A DNA stretch of 64,000 nucleotides, taken from positions 1-64,000 of the forward strand of contig NZ_JACEFA010000010.1 of the NCBI RefSeq assembly GCF_014083865.1, written 5' to 3'. The position numbers and the translations under genes are program-made. The notes beneath the pieces are model-generated. The model saw only the letters and a program-made list of their open reading frames with translations, made no database searches and was not told where the DNA came from. The DNA comes from Paraliobacillus salinarum (GTDB lineage: Bacteria; Bacillota; Bacilli; Bacillales; Amphibacillaceae). Shown one piece after another: positions 30,401 through 38,383 of this stretch (its first letter is position 1; each line of letters begins with the position of its first letter).

Positions 30401-30787
30401 TCTTGAATGACTTACAGGTAAAATAACGTAATTATCGCTTACATATGGTTGAAGTTCGTCTAATGTGATGGATTGTTTTTCTTCTAACTGAATCCACGAA
30501 CTAAGCTGAAGCAGATTTTTATAGCCGTTACTATTTTGTGCTAGTACAATACAAGAATAGATCTGCCCATCTTCTTCCTTGACGTGTATAACCATACCTA
30601 TAATAGGCTTAATTCCAACCTGCTTTGCAAGTTGATAAAACTTAATCGCTCCATACATCACCATTTCATCTGTTAATGCAACAGCCTGCATATCATATTG
30701 TTTTGCTTTATTTATTAGCTCCGGTATTTTCACCGTACTTTTCATAAAAGTATAACCGCTTCTTACAAACAAATGAGAAAATGCCAA
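27455..30787 (-). CDS. dnaE: DNA polymerase III subunit alpha DnaE
   Basis: This 1110-residue replicative polymerase extends RNA primers before hand-off to PolC in Firmicutes. The N-terminal PHP domain starts MAFSHLFVRSGYTFMKSTVK. The C-family catalytic palm carries the acidic residues in MPDIDIDFSDHRRDEVI and GPGRGSAAGSIVAYLL. The FNRSHAVAYSKISYQLAYLK segment and the C-terminal OB-fold region (about 960-1040) follow. Length matches B. subtilis DnaE (about 1115). ytrHI lie divergently upstream, as in Bacillus. The 185-bp gap between them holds no other gene. Confidence 0.97.
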   Translation of the reverse strand: MAFSHLFVRSGYTFMKSTVKIPELINKAKQYDMQAVALTDEMVMYGAIKFYQLAKQVGIKPIIGMVIHVKEEDGQIYSCIVLAQNSNGYKNLLQLSSWIQLEEKQSITLDELQPYVSDNYVILPVSHSRLAESLETEDYHASTLYINHWNNTLGINVHIGIQKGERKQFSFLKELMQALPNRAVAIHDVCYLDETDYKAYTCLRAIDNGSKWSENQSNTGNRQFFCQEDEIKRDFSDWLELVEETENIVDNCNVTIRLNDPVLPKFPIKENRSAADQLKELCEQASLEKYPKQTETVQKRIQHELTLIEQMNFSDYFLIVSDFVGYAKNNGIMVGPGRGSAAGSIVAYLLNITEVDPIKYDLLFERFLNPERVTMPDIDIDFSDHRRDEVITYVKDKYGQDHVAQIGTFGTFATRSIIRELAKVMDISAEDVAFILNEIPKQDAQSIVKSVKSSNNLMNYIRESPKLQQLFKIARTLEGLPRHLSTHAAGLIISEEPLVDRVALTKGQNEIQLTQFSMYDVESLGLLKIDFLGLRNLSLMERIVRSIQMFENKQMQLKDIPFNDEKTFTLLQQAFTNGVFQLESSGMQDVLRKLKPESFEDIVAVNALYRPGPKEFIATYIDRKHGKEKIDYLHPDLEPILQQTYGVLVYQEQIMQIANQIAGLSLGQADLLRRAVSKKNKEEMQHLEQDFVKGCRNKGYSDDVARSLFDWIVRFSNYGFNRSHAVAYSKISYQLAYLKAHYPNYFLAEALSSVTGHQEKIRLYLYEAKNLHISVLPPSINKSFGKFSVDKQGIRFGLAAVKGVGYQVVKEIVQVRKKRPFTSLFDFCMRVSLKVVNRAVLESLILVGAFDELLDNRASLLATIDQALEQAELFNEFADQSSFFENELELDDDYVKVEPFTMIQQLNAEKELLGVYVSNHPLSMQRKQLDRENYLILSHAKDYVGKRNIKMVGIVQAVKIIRTKKGEQMAFLTISDETYELDAVLFPEQYRQVRQWLKEEMYIELLGKMEWRNNKEQVLISQLEPFDFTEKKETGNTRIYIKVDTEEETEALKLLAEMAKKYPGNSEVMIYHAPKERTYQLAASYDLSIEKSCILSLYSTFGRENVVVKE

Positions 30788-30972
30788 TGTATTCCCTTCT
30801 TTCTATTGCGAACTCTTCTATCTATTATAGCTGATTTACCTTTTACTTAAAATCAATAACATATGAGATATGCTTGTTTCATATATTGTATCAAACAATG
30901 TTTATTTAAAATGAATATTGCTATTAGTTTATACTCGACATATTATTTTATCAAATAAAGGAGTAAGTAATA

Positions 30973-31305
30973 ATGGAAGAACGCTTTCTAGCATCCATGA
31001 TTCAATGTTACTTCATTGCTCTAGGTGTTATCATTGGTGGGGCATTTATTGGAAGTATTGGGGCATTCGCAACCGGAGAACCTCCCCTTACACTAATGGG
31101 GAGAATAGCTAAAAGCTTGCGTATTTGGGCAATTGTAGCAGCAATTGGAGGAACATTTGACGCAATCTCTAATTTTGAAAGAGGAATTTTTGAAGGATCT
31201 ACGATTGATATGTTAAAACAAATTATCATTATCATTACTGCCATGGGGGGCGTACAAACTGCATTACTTGTTATTGAATGGTTTATTCAAGAGGAAATAG
31301 AATAA
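30973..31305 (+). CDS. ytrH: Sporulation protein YtrH
   Basis: This 110-residue membrane protein has three predicted helices and glycine-rich segments (GVIIGGAFIGSIGAFATGEP). It matches the YtrH sporulation family, expressed in the mother cell in B. subtilis. The ATG follows AAAGGAGTAAG. The upstream sequence has CATATTAT near 30937, which could be a SigE -10 element, but the -35 is not convincing. The stop codon overlaps the start of ytrI by one base (TAATG). Confidence 0.9.
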   Translation: MEERFLASMIQCYFIALGVIIGGAFIGSIGAFATGEPPLTLMGRIAKSLRIWAIVAAIGGTFDAISNFERGIFEGSTIDMLKQIIIIITAMGGVQTALLVIEWFIQEEIE

Positions 31306-31808
31306 TGCATATTCCACCGTATTATAAACGTGAGAGCTGGCAACGTTTCTTAGCTGGAACTTTTGTTGGAGCAATGATTGCTTTTTTTATTTTTGTTTAT
31401 ATGTATGGTCAGCTTTATGAAGGTTGGATCGAAGAAAACTTAGAGCTTCGAGCACAATTGCAAGAAATAAAATCAAATTATCAAGCTTTAGAAGAAAATA
31501 ACAAACAATTAGATCAGCGTTATCAAAAAAGATCAACTGTATCTTCCATTGAAATAAAGATAACCAATCAGAATCAGCTGGATTTGGATAATTTAATTAT
31601 AAGAGAGTTTGAAGAAACGATTAAACAAGAAATAAATGAGGCAATTGGAAAAGAAGTAGATGATTTGTCTAAAAATTTTTCTTTTTTAATTCGAACGCTT
31701 GAAAACAAAGTTTATAGCATACACAATTTTTCCTACCAAGCTGATGTACAGCATCTATTTATTAAAGAAACGTTAGAAGTACACATTAAATTACACCCGG
31801 CAAATTAA
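31305..31808 (+). CDS. ytrI: Sporulation membrane protein YtrI
   Basis: This 167-residue protein has one N-terminal transmembrane helix (about 15-37, rich in Phe/Ile), a coiled-coil stretch (about 45-75) and a C-terminal soluble domain. This layout is typical of YtrI. The start is set at 31305, overlapping the ytrH stop, because it gives the familiar N-terminus MHIPPYYKRESWQRFL. ytrHI form a two-gene sporulation operon, and a bidirectional terminator follows. Confidence 0.87.
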   Translation: MHIPPYYKRESWQRFLAGTFVGAMIAFFIFVYMYGQLYEGWIEENLELRAQLQEIKSNYQALEENNKQLDQRYQKRSTVSSIEIKITNQNQLDLDNLIIREFEETIKQEINEAIGKEVDDLSKNFSFLIRTLENKVYSIHNFSYQADVQHLFIKETLEVHIKLHPAN

Positions 31809-31815
31809 TATAATA

Positions 31816-31862
31816 AGCCTATATCATATTGTTCTAACAAATGAACTGATATGATATAGGCT
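31816..31862. terminator. Bidirectional terminator between ytrI and nrnA
   Basis: AGCCTATATCATAT and ATATGATATAGGCT form a perfect 14-bp stem around a 19-nt loop between convergent genes. Confidence 0.75.
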
Positions 31863-31873
31863 GTTTCATACAA

Positions 31874-32818
31874 TCAATTATTTTTACAAGCTTCTTCTAA
31901 TGCTGTAACTACTTTGTCACTTTCTTTCCAGTCGTAAATGGTTGCACCAGCTGCTAACGGATGTCCTCCACCGTTAAAACGAGCAGCGATGTCATTAATT
32001 GCAGGGCCTTTCGAGCGTAATCGTACGCGAATTAAATCATCTTCTTCCACAAAAATGACCCACGTTTTAATTCCCTCTATATCACCTAATACTCCTACAA
32101 GACTACTCGTTTGTTTACTTGTAAGATTATATTCTTTTAGTACTTCTTTTGTAAGCTTAATTGCACTTACTCCTTGGTCACTCATTGTAAAATGCTGCAA
32201 AATATAGCCTTTTAGACGTGCGATATTTAAAGAAGTCTTGTATAACTCATTATATAATTGGTTGCGATCAAAATCATAACTAACTAATTCTGATGCATAA
32301 CGAAATGTTTTTTCTGTTGTACTTGGAAACAAGAATCTACCTGTATCCCCAATTATACCGCTATATAACAATCTAGCAGCTTCGGGCGGCATAACTAACT
32401 CTTCATTAGACGACGTTTTAAATAATTCAACAATCATTTCACTGGTTGAACTTGCGTTTGTATCAACCCATGAAACATCACCATACACATCCACTTCTGG
32501 ATGGTGGTCAATTTTAATTATCTCCTTGGCATGACGATAGCGGTCATCAGCAATTCGAGCTGTATTCGCAGTATCACAGATTATCGCAACTGCATCCTTA
32601 AATAAATCGTCTGACACATTATCCATCGTAGCCAGAAAGGAAAGACCAGGATCATCATCACCGACGACATATACTTCTTTTCCTGGGAAGCTAGACTGAA
32701 TAATCTTAGCTAATCCAACTTGAGAACCATACGCATCTGGATCGGGACGAACATGCCTATGAATGATTACACGATCATAGTCTTTAATCTTTTGTATAAT
32801 GGTTTCTTTTTTATTCAT
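31874..32818 (-). CDS. nrnA: Oligoribonuclease NrnA / pAp phosphatase (DHH family)
   Basis: This 314-residue manganese-dependent enzyme degrades nano-RNAs and hydrolyses 3'-phosphoadenosine 5'-phosphate. The DHH domain has HRHVRPDPDAYGSQ, AIICDTANTARI and the namesake IKIDHHPEVD. The DHHA1 domain has the GGGHPLAAGAT signature near the C-terminus. Length matches B. subtilis NrnA (YtqI, 313). It lies 17 bp after ytoI on the same strand. Confidence 0.95.
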   Translation of the reverse strand: MNKKETIIQKIKDYDRVIIHRHVRPDPDAYGSQVGLAKIIQSSFPGKEVYVVGDDDPGLSFLATMDNVSDDLFKDAVAIICDTANTARIADDRYRHAKEIIKIDHHPEVDVYGDVSWVDTNASSTSEMIVELFKTSSNEELVMPPEAARLLYSGIIGDTGRFLFPSTTEKTFRYASELVSYDFDRNQLYNELYKTSLNIARLKGYILQHFTMSDQGVSAIKLTKEVLKEYNLTSKQTSSLVGVLGDIEGIKTWVIFVEEDDLIRVRLRSKGPAINDIAARFNGGGHPLAAGATIYDWKESDKVVTALEEACKNN

Positions 32819-32835
32819 CGTTTCACCTCTTTTTA

Positions 32836-34164
32836 CTAGTAACGATCAATTAATTGCGCAATTAGAATAGCTTTACTTACAATATCTTTTTCGTTGTAAA
32901 CTTCAATATCAATTTTAGCAGATTTTCGACCAATTTCTAGTAAGCGAGGACGAATTTCTAATGTACTATCAAGCTGTACAGGTTTAATAAAATACACAGA
33001 AATATTTTCAACGACTAAATCGCCTTTTCTTAAGTGTCTAATTAACCTACTACCTGCTTCAGTAACAAATGATACAAGGACTCCATAAGATAGTGTCCCT
33101 AATGCATTTGTCATTTGTGGAGTTACATCTGAACGAAAAATCACATCATTTGCGTCATTTGAAACGGACGTTAATCTATTTGTTACAATGTCATCAATGG
33201 TTTCACCGATCTGTGGTTGTCTTTGAACATGCTGTAGTGCCTTCAAAACATCTTGTCTCGATATAAGACCAAGTAATTTATTATGATTGTCTACTACGGG
33301 CATAATTTCGATGCCTTCCCAAACCATCATGTGTGCGGCATAAGCTAAGGAGGTTTCTTTTAAGACAGTCATTGGATTCTTCGTCATCACCTTATCAATC
33401 AACAAATGATGTTGTTTACCGATAATATCTTTTGAAGTGACAATACCAATTACTCGATTCTGATCATCTGTAACCGGGTATCTACTATGTGTTGTCTGTT
33501 CATTTAATTCATACCACTTCTGCAACGTATCCTTCCCAGCTAAGTAATGTGTATCATCAAAGGAAGTATAAATATCACCAACTAAAACAATCTCTTTCTT
33601 GATTAATTGATCATAGATGGCCCGGTTAATCATTGTTGCTACTGTAAAGGTATCATAACTTGTTGATATAATAGGGAGCTTTTTTTCGTCTGCTAAACGT
33701 TTGACATGATCATCTGTATCAAAGCCACCAGTAATTAATACAGCCGCTCCTTCATTAATTGCTAATTCATGTGCTTCTACACGATTACCTACAATTAATA
33801 AAGAATCCTTTTCCGTATAACGCATCATTGCATCTAATTTCATTGCGCCAATAACAAACTTATGTAGTGTTTTGTATAACCCTTCTCTTCCACCTAATAC
33901 TTGTCCATCAACAATACCAACGATTTCTGCAAACGTAAGATGTTCGAAGTTTTCTTTTTTCTTCTGTTCAATTCGAATGGTGCCCACACGTTCTATCGTG
34001 CTTACTAGGCCTTGATTTTCTGCTTGCTTAATTGCTCGATAAGCAGTACCTTCACTAACATTCAATTCTTTAGCGATTTGTCTTACTGATATTTTATTTC
34101 CTACCTTGAGTGATTCTATGAATAATAGAATCTGTTCATGTTTTGTAGCCAAGGTTGTCACCAT
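32836..34164 (-). CDS. ytoI: YtoI-like regulator: HTH, DRTGG, CBS and hotdog domains
   Basis: The 442-residue multidomain protein has an N-terminal helix-turn-helix (about 10-55, SVRQIAKELNVSEGTAYRAI), a DRTGG domain (about 70-180), a pair of CBS domains (about 195-310, VMTKNPMTVLKETSLAYAAHMM) and a C-terminal hotdog thioesterase-like fold (about 330-440). This combination is the YtoI type of Bacilli. CBS pairs bind adenine nucleotides, so a nucleotide-responsive regulator is likely, but no ligand is known to me. It is adjacent to nrnA as in B. subtilis. Confidence 0.92.
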   Translation of the reverse strand: MVTTLATKHEQILLFIESLKVGNKISVRQIAKELNVSEGTAYRAIKQAENQGLVSTIERVGTIRIEQKKKENFEHLTFAEIVGIVDGQVLGGREGLYKTLHKFVIGAMKLDAMMRYTEKDSLLIVGNRVEAHELAINEGAAVLITGGFDTDDHVKRLADEKKLPIISTSYDTFTVATMINRAIYDQLIKKEIVLVGDIYTSFDDTHYLAGKDTLQKWYELNEQTTHSRYPVTDDQNRVIGIVTSKDIIGKQHHLLIDKVMTKNPMTVLKETSLAYAAHMMVWEGIEIMPVVDNHNKLLGLISRQDVLKALQHVQRQPQIGETIDDIVTNRLTSVSNDANDVIFRSDVTPQMTNALGTLSYGVLVSFVTEAGSRLIRHLRKGDLVVENISVYFIKPVQLDSTLEIRPRLLEIGRKSAKIDIEVYNEKDIVSKAILIAQLIDRY

Positions 34165-34227
34165 TCTTTCTATCTGTACTAATAATATTATTTCTTAGTG
34201 TTATTATACAGATAAGTGGTGTTCGTA

Positions 34228-34464
34228 TCAATTTTTCATTTTCACTGGTTGATTAATTTCTGTTGTGTATTGTGGTGCATGGTGATTTATTCTTAAAACA
34301 ACCGCTAAATTAGCTCCTATTACTAATAATAAAAATCCTAACCAACTAAACCAAAATAAATGAGCTGTACTAGTCGCTTGCGCTTCGATTGAAGGATAAG
34401 CCATATAGATTAAGAATCCCGCCAACAAAAGGCGGAGCAGCGCATACTGTTTCATTTGTTTCAT
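34228..34464 (-). CDS. Small membrane protein, YtpI-like by position
   Basis: This 78-residue protein has two predicted membrane helices (about 8-25 and 38-58). Its start MKQMKQYALLRLLLAGFLIY is preceded by GGAGTGATTTAA. It occupies the position of ytpI next to ytoI, but I cannot confirm sequence identity with that family. The terminator at 34556-34576 separates it from the aminopropyltransferase-like gene upstream, so it is probably transcribed on its own. Function unknown. Confidence 0.75.
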   Translation of the reverse strand: MKQMKQYALLRLLLAGFLIYMAYPSIEAQATSTAHLFWFSWLGFLLLVIGANLAVVLRINHHAPQYTTEINQPVKMKN

Positions 34465-34555
34465 TTAAATCACTCCTCATGCTTGTTTTATGATTATTTT
34501 ATGCATTGGTTAGTTGAAACATGTTTGACGCTATAATCTTAAATAAAAATAAAAA

Positions 34556-34576
34556 CATCACCGTATTTTGGTGATG
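34556..34576 (-). terminator. Terminator after the aminopropyltransferase-like gene
   Basis: The minus strand forms CATCACC-AAAATAC-GGTGATG followed by TTTTTATTTTTATTT. It closes the DUF4178-pspA-to-speE-like block. Confidence 0.8.
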
Positions 34577-34627
34577 AAATTAAATGCGCATTTTTTTGAG
34601 GTGGAACAGTAAATAATACAACTAACT

Positions 34628-36175
34628 TTAATAATACTCCCAAGATCGCTCATAGATTTGGATCAACCTAGGGTCAATCAACGTGTTCGGTTCAATAACA
34701 ACCTTTTCCCCATTCCGGATAATTTTTTTATCAATATCTTTTCCAAACTTATTGAGAGATGAAAGAATATCAGTAGTCAAATAATCGGTATCTACATTTA
34801 TCGTCATCTGGTCTAAATCTATTGGTTGTCTACTTGCTAAAACAAATCCCCAATTCCCAAAGCTAGGTACATCTACATGAAGGTTTTCTACGTTCAAATC
34901 ATTGGATTCTATCGTCTTTGAAATAGTCCAATATGCTTCTGGAGCAAAGTATGGACTTGTGGCTTGAATCATCATAGAACCATGTAATGACATGTGATTT
35001 CGAGCTAATGCATAAAACTCCTTCGTATAAAGTTTATTTAAGCTTTCATCATTGGGATCAGGCAAGTCAATGATTATCACATCAAATATTCTATCTGTCT
35101 CTTCCAAGAAATTATAACCATCTTGATGAACAACCGTCACCTTTTCGTTGTCTAGTGCATGTTCGTTTAATTTTAGTAGCTTTTCGTTGGTTTTTGCTAA
35201 TTCTACAACTGCAGGGTCTAAATCTACTAAAGTAATGGACTCCACTTCCTTATATTTCAATACTTCTTTTGCTGCAACTCCATCACCACCACCTAGAATT
35301 AGTACATCATCAATAGGATTTGCTTGTTCCATGGTTGGGTGGACTAACGTCTCGTGGTAACGGTGTTCATCAATAGAACTTAGTTGAAGTGCCCCATTTA
35401 AATATAACCTTACATCATCTTGATTTTGTGTCATGATTACTTTTTGATATTGCGTTTCTTCCATATGAATAATAGGGTCTTTGTACAATTTTTGTTCAAA
35501 AGTGAAGGCCATTTCTTCACCAAATAGTAAACCAAGTATTAATAAGATTCCAATGAATATTCCAACAAATAAATGAACTACAAAACGTTTCATCTCTTTT
35601 CGAAAAAGAAATAATACAGTCATCGCTACCGCTAAATTAATACATCCTACTAAAAATGCTGTCTTAACCATACCTAACTGTGGTCTTAAAAAGAAGGCAA
35701 ATAAAAGTCCCCCTACAAGTCCTCCAGCATAATCAGAGAATAGCACTCTAGCTGTACTACGATTTAGTGATACACCTATTTCATTTGCCTTTCTTATTAA
35801 AATAGGTAATTCCACACCAGTGAGTGCACCAACAGATAATGTGATCAAATATAAAAATAGCGCATCTGTACCAGCTGGTGAGAAAGCAGTAATTCCAAAC
35901 ATCGCAAAACTTGAAAAACCACCAATTAAAGCTACTAAAAATTCAATATATACAAAAGCAACAATTAAATTTTTCATTACCCTTTCACTTACACTAGCTC
36001 CAATTCCCATTCCGGTAAGAAAAAGTGAGATAGTCAGTGTATATTGTTTTACCCCATCACCAAGTATGTAAGAACCTAAAGCACCGAATAACACCTCAAA
36101 GATAATTCCACAGATGGAAACAATTCCAGATGCCCAATAAATAAAGTGACTTTGTCGAACTGCTAATTGATTCAA
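34628..36175 (-). CDS. Membrane-anchored spermidine synthase-like aminopropyltransferase
   Basis: This 515-residue two-part protein has about seven N-terminal membrane helices (about 10-220) and a cytosolic spermidine synthase-fold domain (about 225-515). The catalytic domain keeps SIDEHRYHETLVHP, the donor-binding LGGGDGVAAKEV, the acidic VDLDP ribose-binding motif and IIIDLPDPND containing the catalytic Asp. It therefore probably transfers an aminopropyl group, or a related group, from decarboxylated AdoMet to an unknown amine. Fusion to a membrane domain suggests action at the membrane. The start is a TTG 9 bp after GGAG. It lies in a PspA/DUF350/DUF4178/DUF4247 cluster, not beside speD. 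Confidence 0.88.
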   Translation of the reverse strand: MNQLAVRQSHFIYWASGIVSICGIIFEVLFGALGSYILGDGVKQYTLTISLFLTGMGIGASVSERVMKNLIVAFVYIEFLVALIGGFSSFAMFGITAFSPAGTDALFLYLITLSVGALTGVELPILIRKANEIGVSLNRSTARVLFSDYAGGLVGGLLFAFFLRPQLGMVKTAFLVGCINLAVAMTVLFLFRKEMKRFVVHLFVGIFIGILLILGLLFGEEMAFTFEQKLYKDPIIHMEETQYQKVIMTQNQDDVRLYLNGALQLSSIDEHRYHETLVHPTMEQANPIDDVLILGGGDGVAAKEVLKYKEVESITLVDLDPAVVELAKTNEKLLKLNEHALDNEKVTVVHQDGYNFLEETDRIFDVIIIDLPDPNDESLNKLYTKEFYALARNHMSLHGSMMIQATSPYFAPEAYWTISKTIESNDLNVENLHVDVPSFGNWGFVLASRQPIDLDQMTINVDTDYLTTDILSSLNKFGKDIDKKIIRNGEKVVIEPNTLIDPRLIQIYERSWEYY

Positions 36176-36207
36176 AATATCTCACTCCATTGCATTTTTT
36201 CAAAAAA

Positions 36208-36235
36208 GAAGACCTGACTGTTTAGCCAGACCTTC
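36208..36235 (-). terminator. Internal terminator between the DUF350 and aminopropyltransferase genes
   Basis: On the minus strand GAAGGTCTG pairs with CAGGTCTTC (9 bp with two G-U pairs) around a 10-nt loop, followed by TTTTTT. Only about 30 bp separate it from the downstream start codon, and no promoter is visible there. It is probably a partial terminator that lowers expression of the last gene. Confidence 0.65.
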
Positions 36236-36256
36236 CATAACCATTCAGCTTTTTAT

Positions 36257-36652
36257 TTATGTAATAGAAGCGCCAATAACAAAAGCTAAGCCTAGTGATA
36301 CCGCAAAAGAAATAATCCCTACTGCAATATTATTTTGCTTAATTTTGTCTTGAACAGAAAATTTACGCGTAAAGAGTTCAAATAGAAGATAAGCAATCAT
36401 TTGTAAAACGACACCATATCCGCCCCATACAATCGTTTCCCAAACGGTAACACTATGATAAATCGCAAAAGATAAAATAATACAAATACCTATGATTTTA
36501 CCTGCGATAGATAAGGCTACAGCATGATTCCCATTTGATACCTCATCCCAATCTTTATATTTAGTCGTTATCCATTCAAAAATGACTAAACCTACTAATA
36601 CAACAACAATCGCCAATACAAAATATATAAATGTTGCTAGAAATGCATTCAT
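36257..36652 (-). CDS. DUF350 family membrane protein
   Basis: This 131-residue protein has four predicted membrane helices (about 5-27, 45-65, 75-95 and 105-130). Family-like features are the NGNHAVALSIAGKIIGICI segment and the closing FVIGASIT. DUF350 (YjfL-like) proteins commonly occur beside PspA and membrane aminopropyltransferase genes. No biochemical role is established. It lies 20 bp after the DUF4247 lipoprotein gene with a GGAGGAAAA ribosome binding site, indicating co-transcription. Confidence 0.85.
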   Translation of the reverse strand: MNAFLATFIYFVLAIVVVLVGLVIFEWITTKYKDWDEVSNGNHAVALSIAGKIIGICIILSFAIYHSVTVWETIVWGGYGVVLQMIAYLLFELFTRKFSVQDKIKQNNIAVGIISFAVSLGLAFVIGASIT

Positions 36653-36672
36653 TTTATTTTTCCTCCTTTATA

Positions 36673-37323
36673 TTATTTTCCAGCACTTGGTCCTCCACCT
36701 CGAGTGGAAAACATGCCTCGATTCGTTCGATTCGTTACGACATCTCCACCAAATGTTTTCGTTCCAGTTGAGTATCCTCCATAACAACTGCCAGTTGCAC
36801 AAGTATTACGACGACTTTCAGCCCAATTATTCGCAGACAACATTCGATTTAACATAGCAAAAGCAAAGAAATTATTTAAGTAGTTAGGAGAATAATTATT
36901 TCGAACAAAAGTGTCTGGTGCAACTTCTATAAGGATCACTTGATTGTCTTCTTCACTTTGTTTAAACGTAACAAAATGGTTTGGATAGATTAACATTTGC
37001 TGGTTATCGTATTTTTCACTTGTTTCTGTCGGTGGAATAGCGCTAGCGACTTCATCAACTAATTCATCTAGTGTGAATTGTCTCGTTGCATAGATGTTTG
37101 CTTCAGCCGAATCACTTACTACAGTATCTAATTTATAAAAAACATTGGCTAAAACATTTTCAATATCGTTAGAAAACTGGTTATTGAGACTGTTAGATAA
37201 TTCCGCTTTCGATGGTTCATCTGGAATTTCGGCAACAGAAGCAGGTTCAGTTTCTCCACAAGCAGTAAGTAAAGTAAGGAGTATAAGAATAAGTAATAAA
37301 AGCCATTTTTTCATTATAATCAT
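36673..37323 (-). CDS. DUF4247-type lipoprotein
   Basis: The 216-residue product has a lipoprotein signal peptide: MKKW, a Leu/Ile-rich core and the lipobox LLTAC with Cys22. The mature protein is expected to be anchored on the outer face of the membrane. The middle resembles DUF4247. The C-terminal 50 residues are Gly/Asn/Arg-rich and contain a close cysteine pair (NTCATGSCYGG). The start could be the ATG at 37323 or the one at 37314; the Shine-Dalgarno GGAGG is slightly too close to the first and slightly far from the second. It lies downstream of pspA across a repeat-containing gap. Confidence 0.83.
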   Translation of the reverse strand: MIIMKKWLLLLILILLTLLTACGETEPASVAEIPDEPSKAELSNSLNNQFSNDIENVLANVFYKLDTVVSDSAEANIYATRQFTLDELVDEVASAIPPTETSEKYDNQQMLIYPNHFVTFKQSEEDNQVILIEVAPDTFVRNNYSPNYLNNFFAFAMLNRMLSANNWAESRRNTCATGSCYGGYSTGTKTFGGDVVTNRTNRGMFSTRGGGPSAGK

Positions 37324-37693
37324 TTTCCTCCTTTCTATTATGAAGTGAGTAGCGGTTTACTACAAAATATGAATCAAAAAAATAGCCAAGACCATAATTA
37401 AATATCATGAAATAGGAAACGTTTTATAAGTTTAACAAAATCGGTTATAGTTTATTTCTTAATTTGTGCAAGTAAATTAGCTGTGGAAATATACAATACT
37501 CCTGCAGGAACAGCGCGAGCTGAAGATCCACTCATTAAAGCGTTTTTGGCTTTAATGAGTTAGCTGAAGCCGTGCCTGCGGAAAGAGAGTATATTTCCAC
37601 AGCGGTGTTTGTTCTTCTACATTAAAATAGATGTTTGTATTTTCTTTTAAGAAATATTGTTTTGACTTAAATTATTTCTCTTTTATAAATGTA
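37324..37693. other. 370-bp non-coding gap between the lipoprotein gene and pspA
   Basis: No credible gene is present. The right half contains the 124-bp nested palindrome at 37480-37603. The left half (37324-37440) is AT-rich and might hold a promoter for the lipoprotein gene, but I found no convincing -35/-10 pair. Confidence 0.6.
37480..37603. repeat. 124-bp nested palindromic (MITE/REP-like) element
   Basis: The outer arms GCTGTGGAAATATAC (37480-37494) and GTATATTTCCACAGC (37589-37603) are perfect 15-bp reverse complements. The inner arms ACTCATTAAAGC (37530-37541) and GCTTTAATGAGT (37549-37560) are perfect 12-bp complements around a 7-nt loop. The G+C-rich stretches between them (CTCCTGCAGGAACAGC.. 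and ..GTGCCTGCGGAAAGAG) also pair partly, so the whole element can fold into one long hairpin. It is more G+C-rich than its surroundings and resembles small interspersed palindromes I recall from other Bacillaceae. There are no coding features. Confidence 0.75.
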
Positions 37694-38362
37694 TTATTCT
37701 TTACCCATTTTCTTTTTTAAAGCCGCTAATTCATCATCAACTTGATTCGTTTCAAGTGAATCAAACTCATCATCTAATGAACGACTTGCCGCTGACATAT
37801 CATCACTTGTATCAGCTTCTGCTTCATATTGTAATACTTTCTCTTCCATTCTAGAGAACCCTTGTTTAGATTCATCATTACCAATAGAAGACATGGTACG
37901 ATTGATTTTCGTTCTTGTTTTAGCTGATTCCGCACGTGCTTTTAATGAATCTTTCTTCAATTTCATTTCTTGATACTCTTTTTTCATTTCGTCTAATTTA
38001 GTACGCAACTGGTCCGCATCTTGTTTTGCGCGATCCCAAGATTCTTTTAATGATTCTGCCTGTTGTGTGTGCTCTTGTTTATCCTCTAATGCACGACGAG
38101 CAAGATCTTCATTACCAGCTTCGATTGCTTTTTCCGCCTGTGATTGACGCTTCTCAACCATTGCTTGAGCATCATCATATTTACGCTTCAACATTTTTTC
38201 ATTAGCAATTTGTTTTGCGACTGCACTCTCAGCATCACGTATATCTGTTTCCATATCTCTCATAAACTGATCAAGCATCTTCACCGGATCTTCAGCTTTA
38301 TCCAACATAGAATTCAATTCTGAACTTACTACTGTTTTAACACGATTAAAAAATTTAAACAT
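37694..38362 (-). CDS. pspA: PspA/IM30 family membrane-stress protein
   Basis: This 222-residue, almost entirely helical protein begins with the amphipathic helix MFKFFNRVKTVVSSELNSML, which senses stressed membrane. It continues as a long coiled coil (about 25-190) rich in Lys/Glu/Ala. This is the PspA/VIPP1/LiaH fold, an ESCRT-III relative that polymerises on damaged membranes. The C-terminus is acidic. It lies 21 bp after the DUF4178 gene, within an operon that starts at an ECF-type promoter, as expected for an envelope-stress effector. Confidence 0.94.
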   Translation of the reverse strand: MFKFFNRVKTVVSSELNSMLDKAEDPVKMLDQFMRDMETDIRDAESAVAKQIANEKMLKRKYDDAQAMVEKRQSQAEKAIEAGNEDLARRALEDKQEHTQQAESLKESWDRAKQDADQLRTKLDEMKKEYQEMKLKKDSLKARAESAKTRTKINRTMSSIGNDESKQGFSRMEEKVLQYEAEADTSDDMSAASRSLDDEFDSLETNQVDDELAALKKKMGKE

Positions 38363-38383
38363 TACTTATTTCCTCCTTTAAAA

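Noticed and set aside
37480-37603. Possible CRISPR repeat or phage attachment site
   Set aside because: There is only one copy in the window, it is a nested palindrome, and no spacers, cas genes or integrase are nearby.
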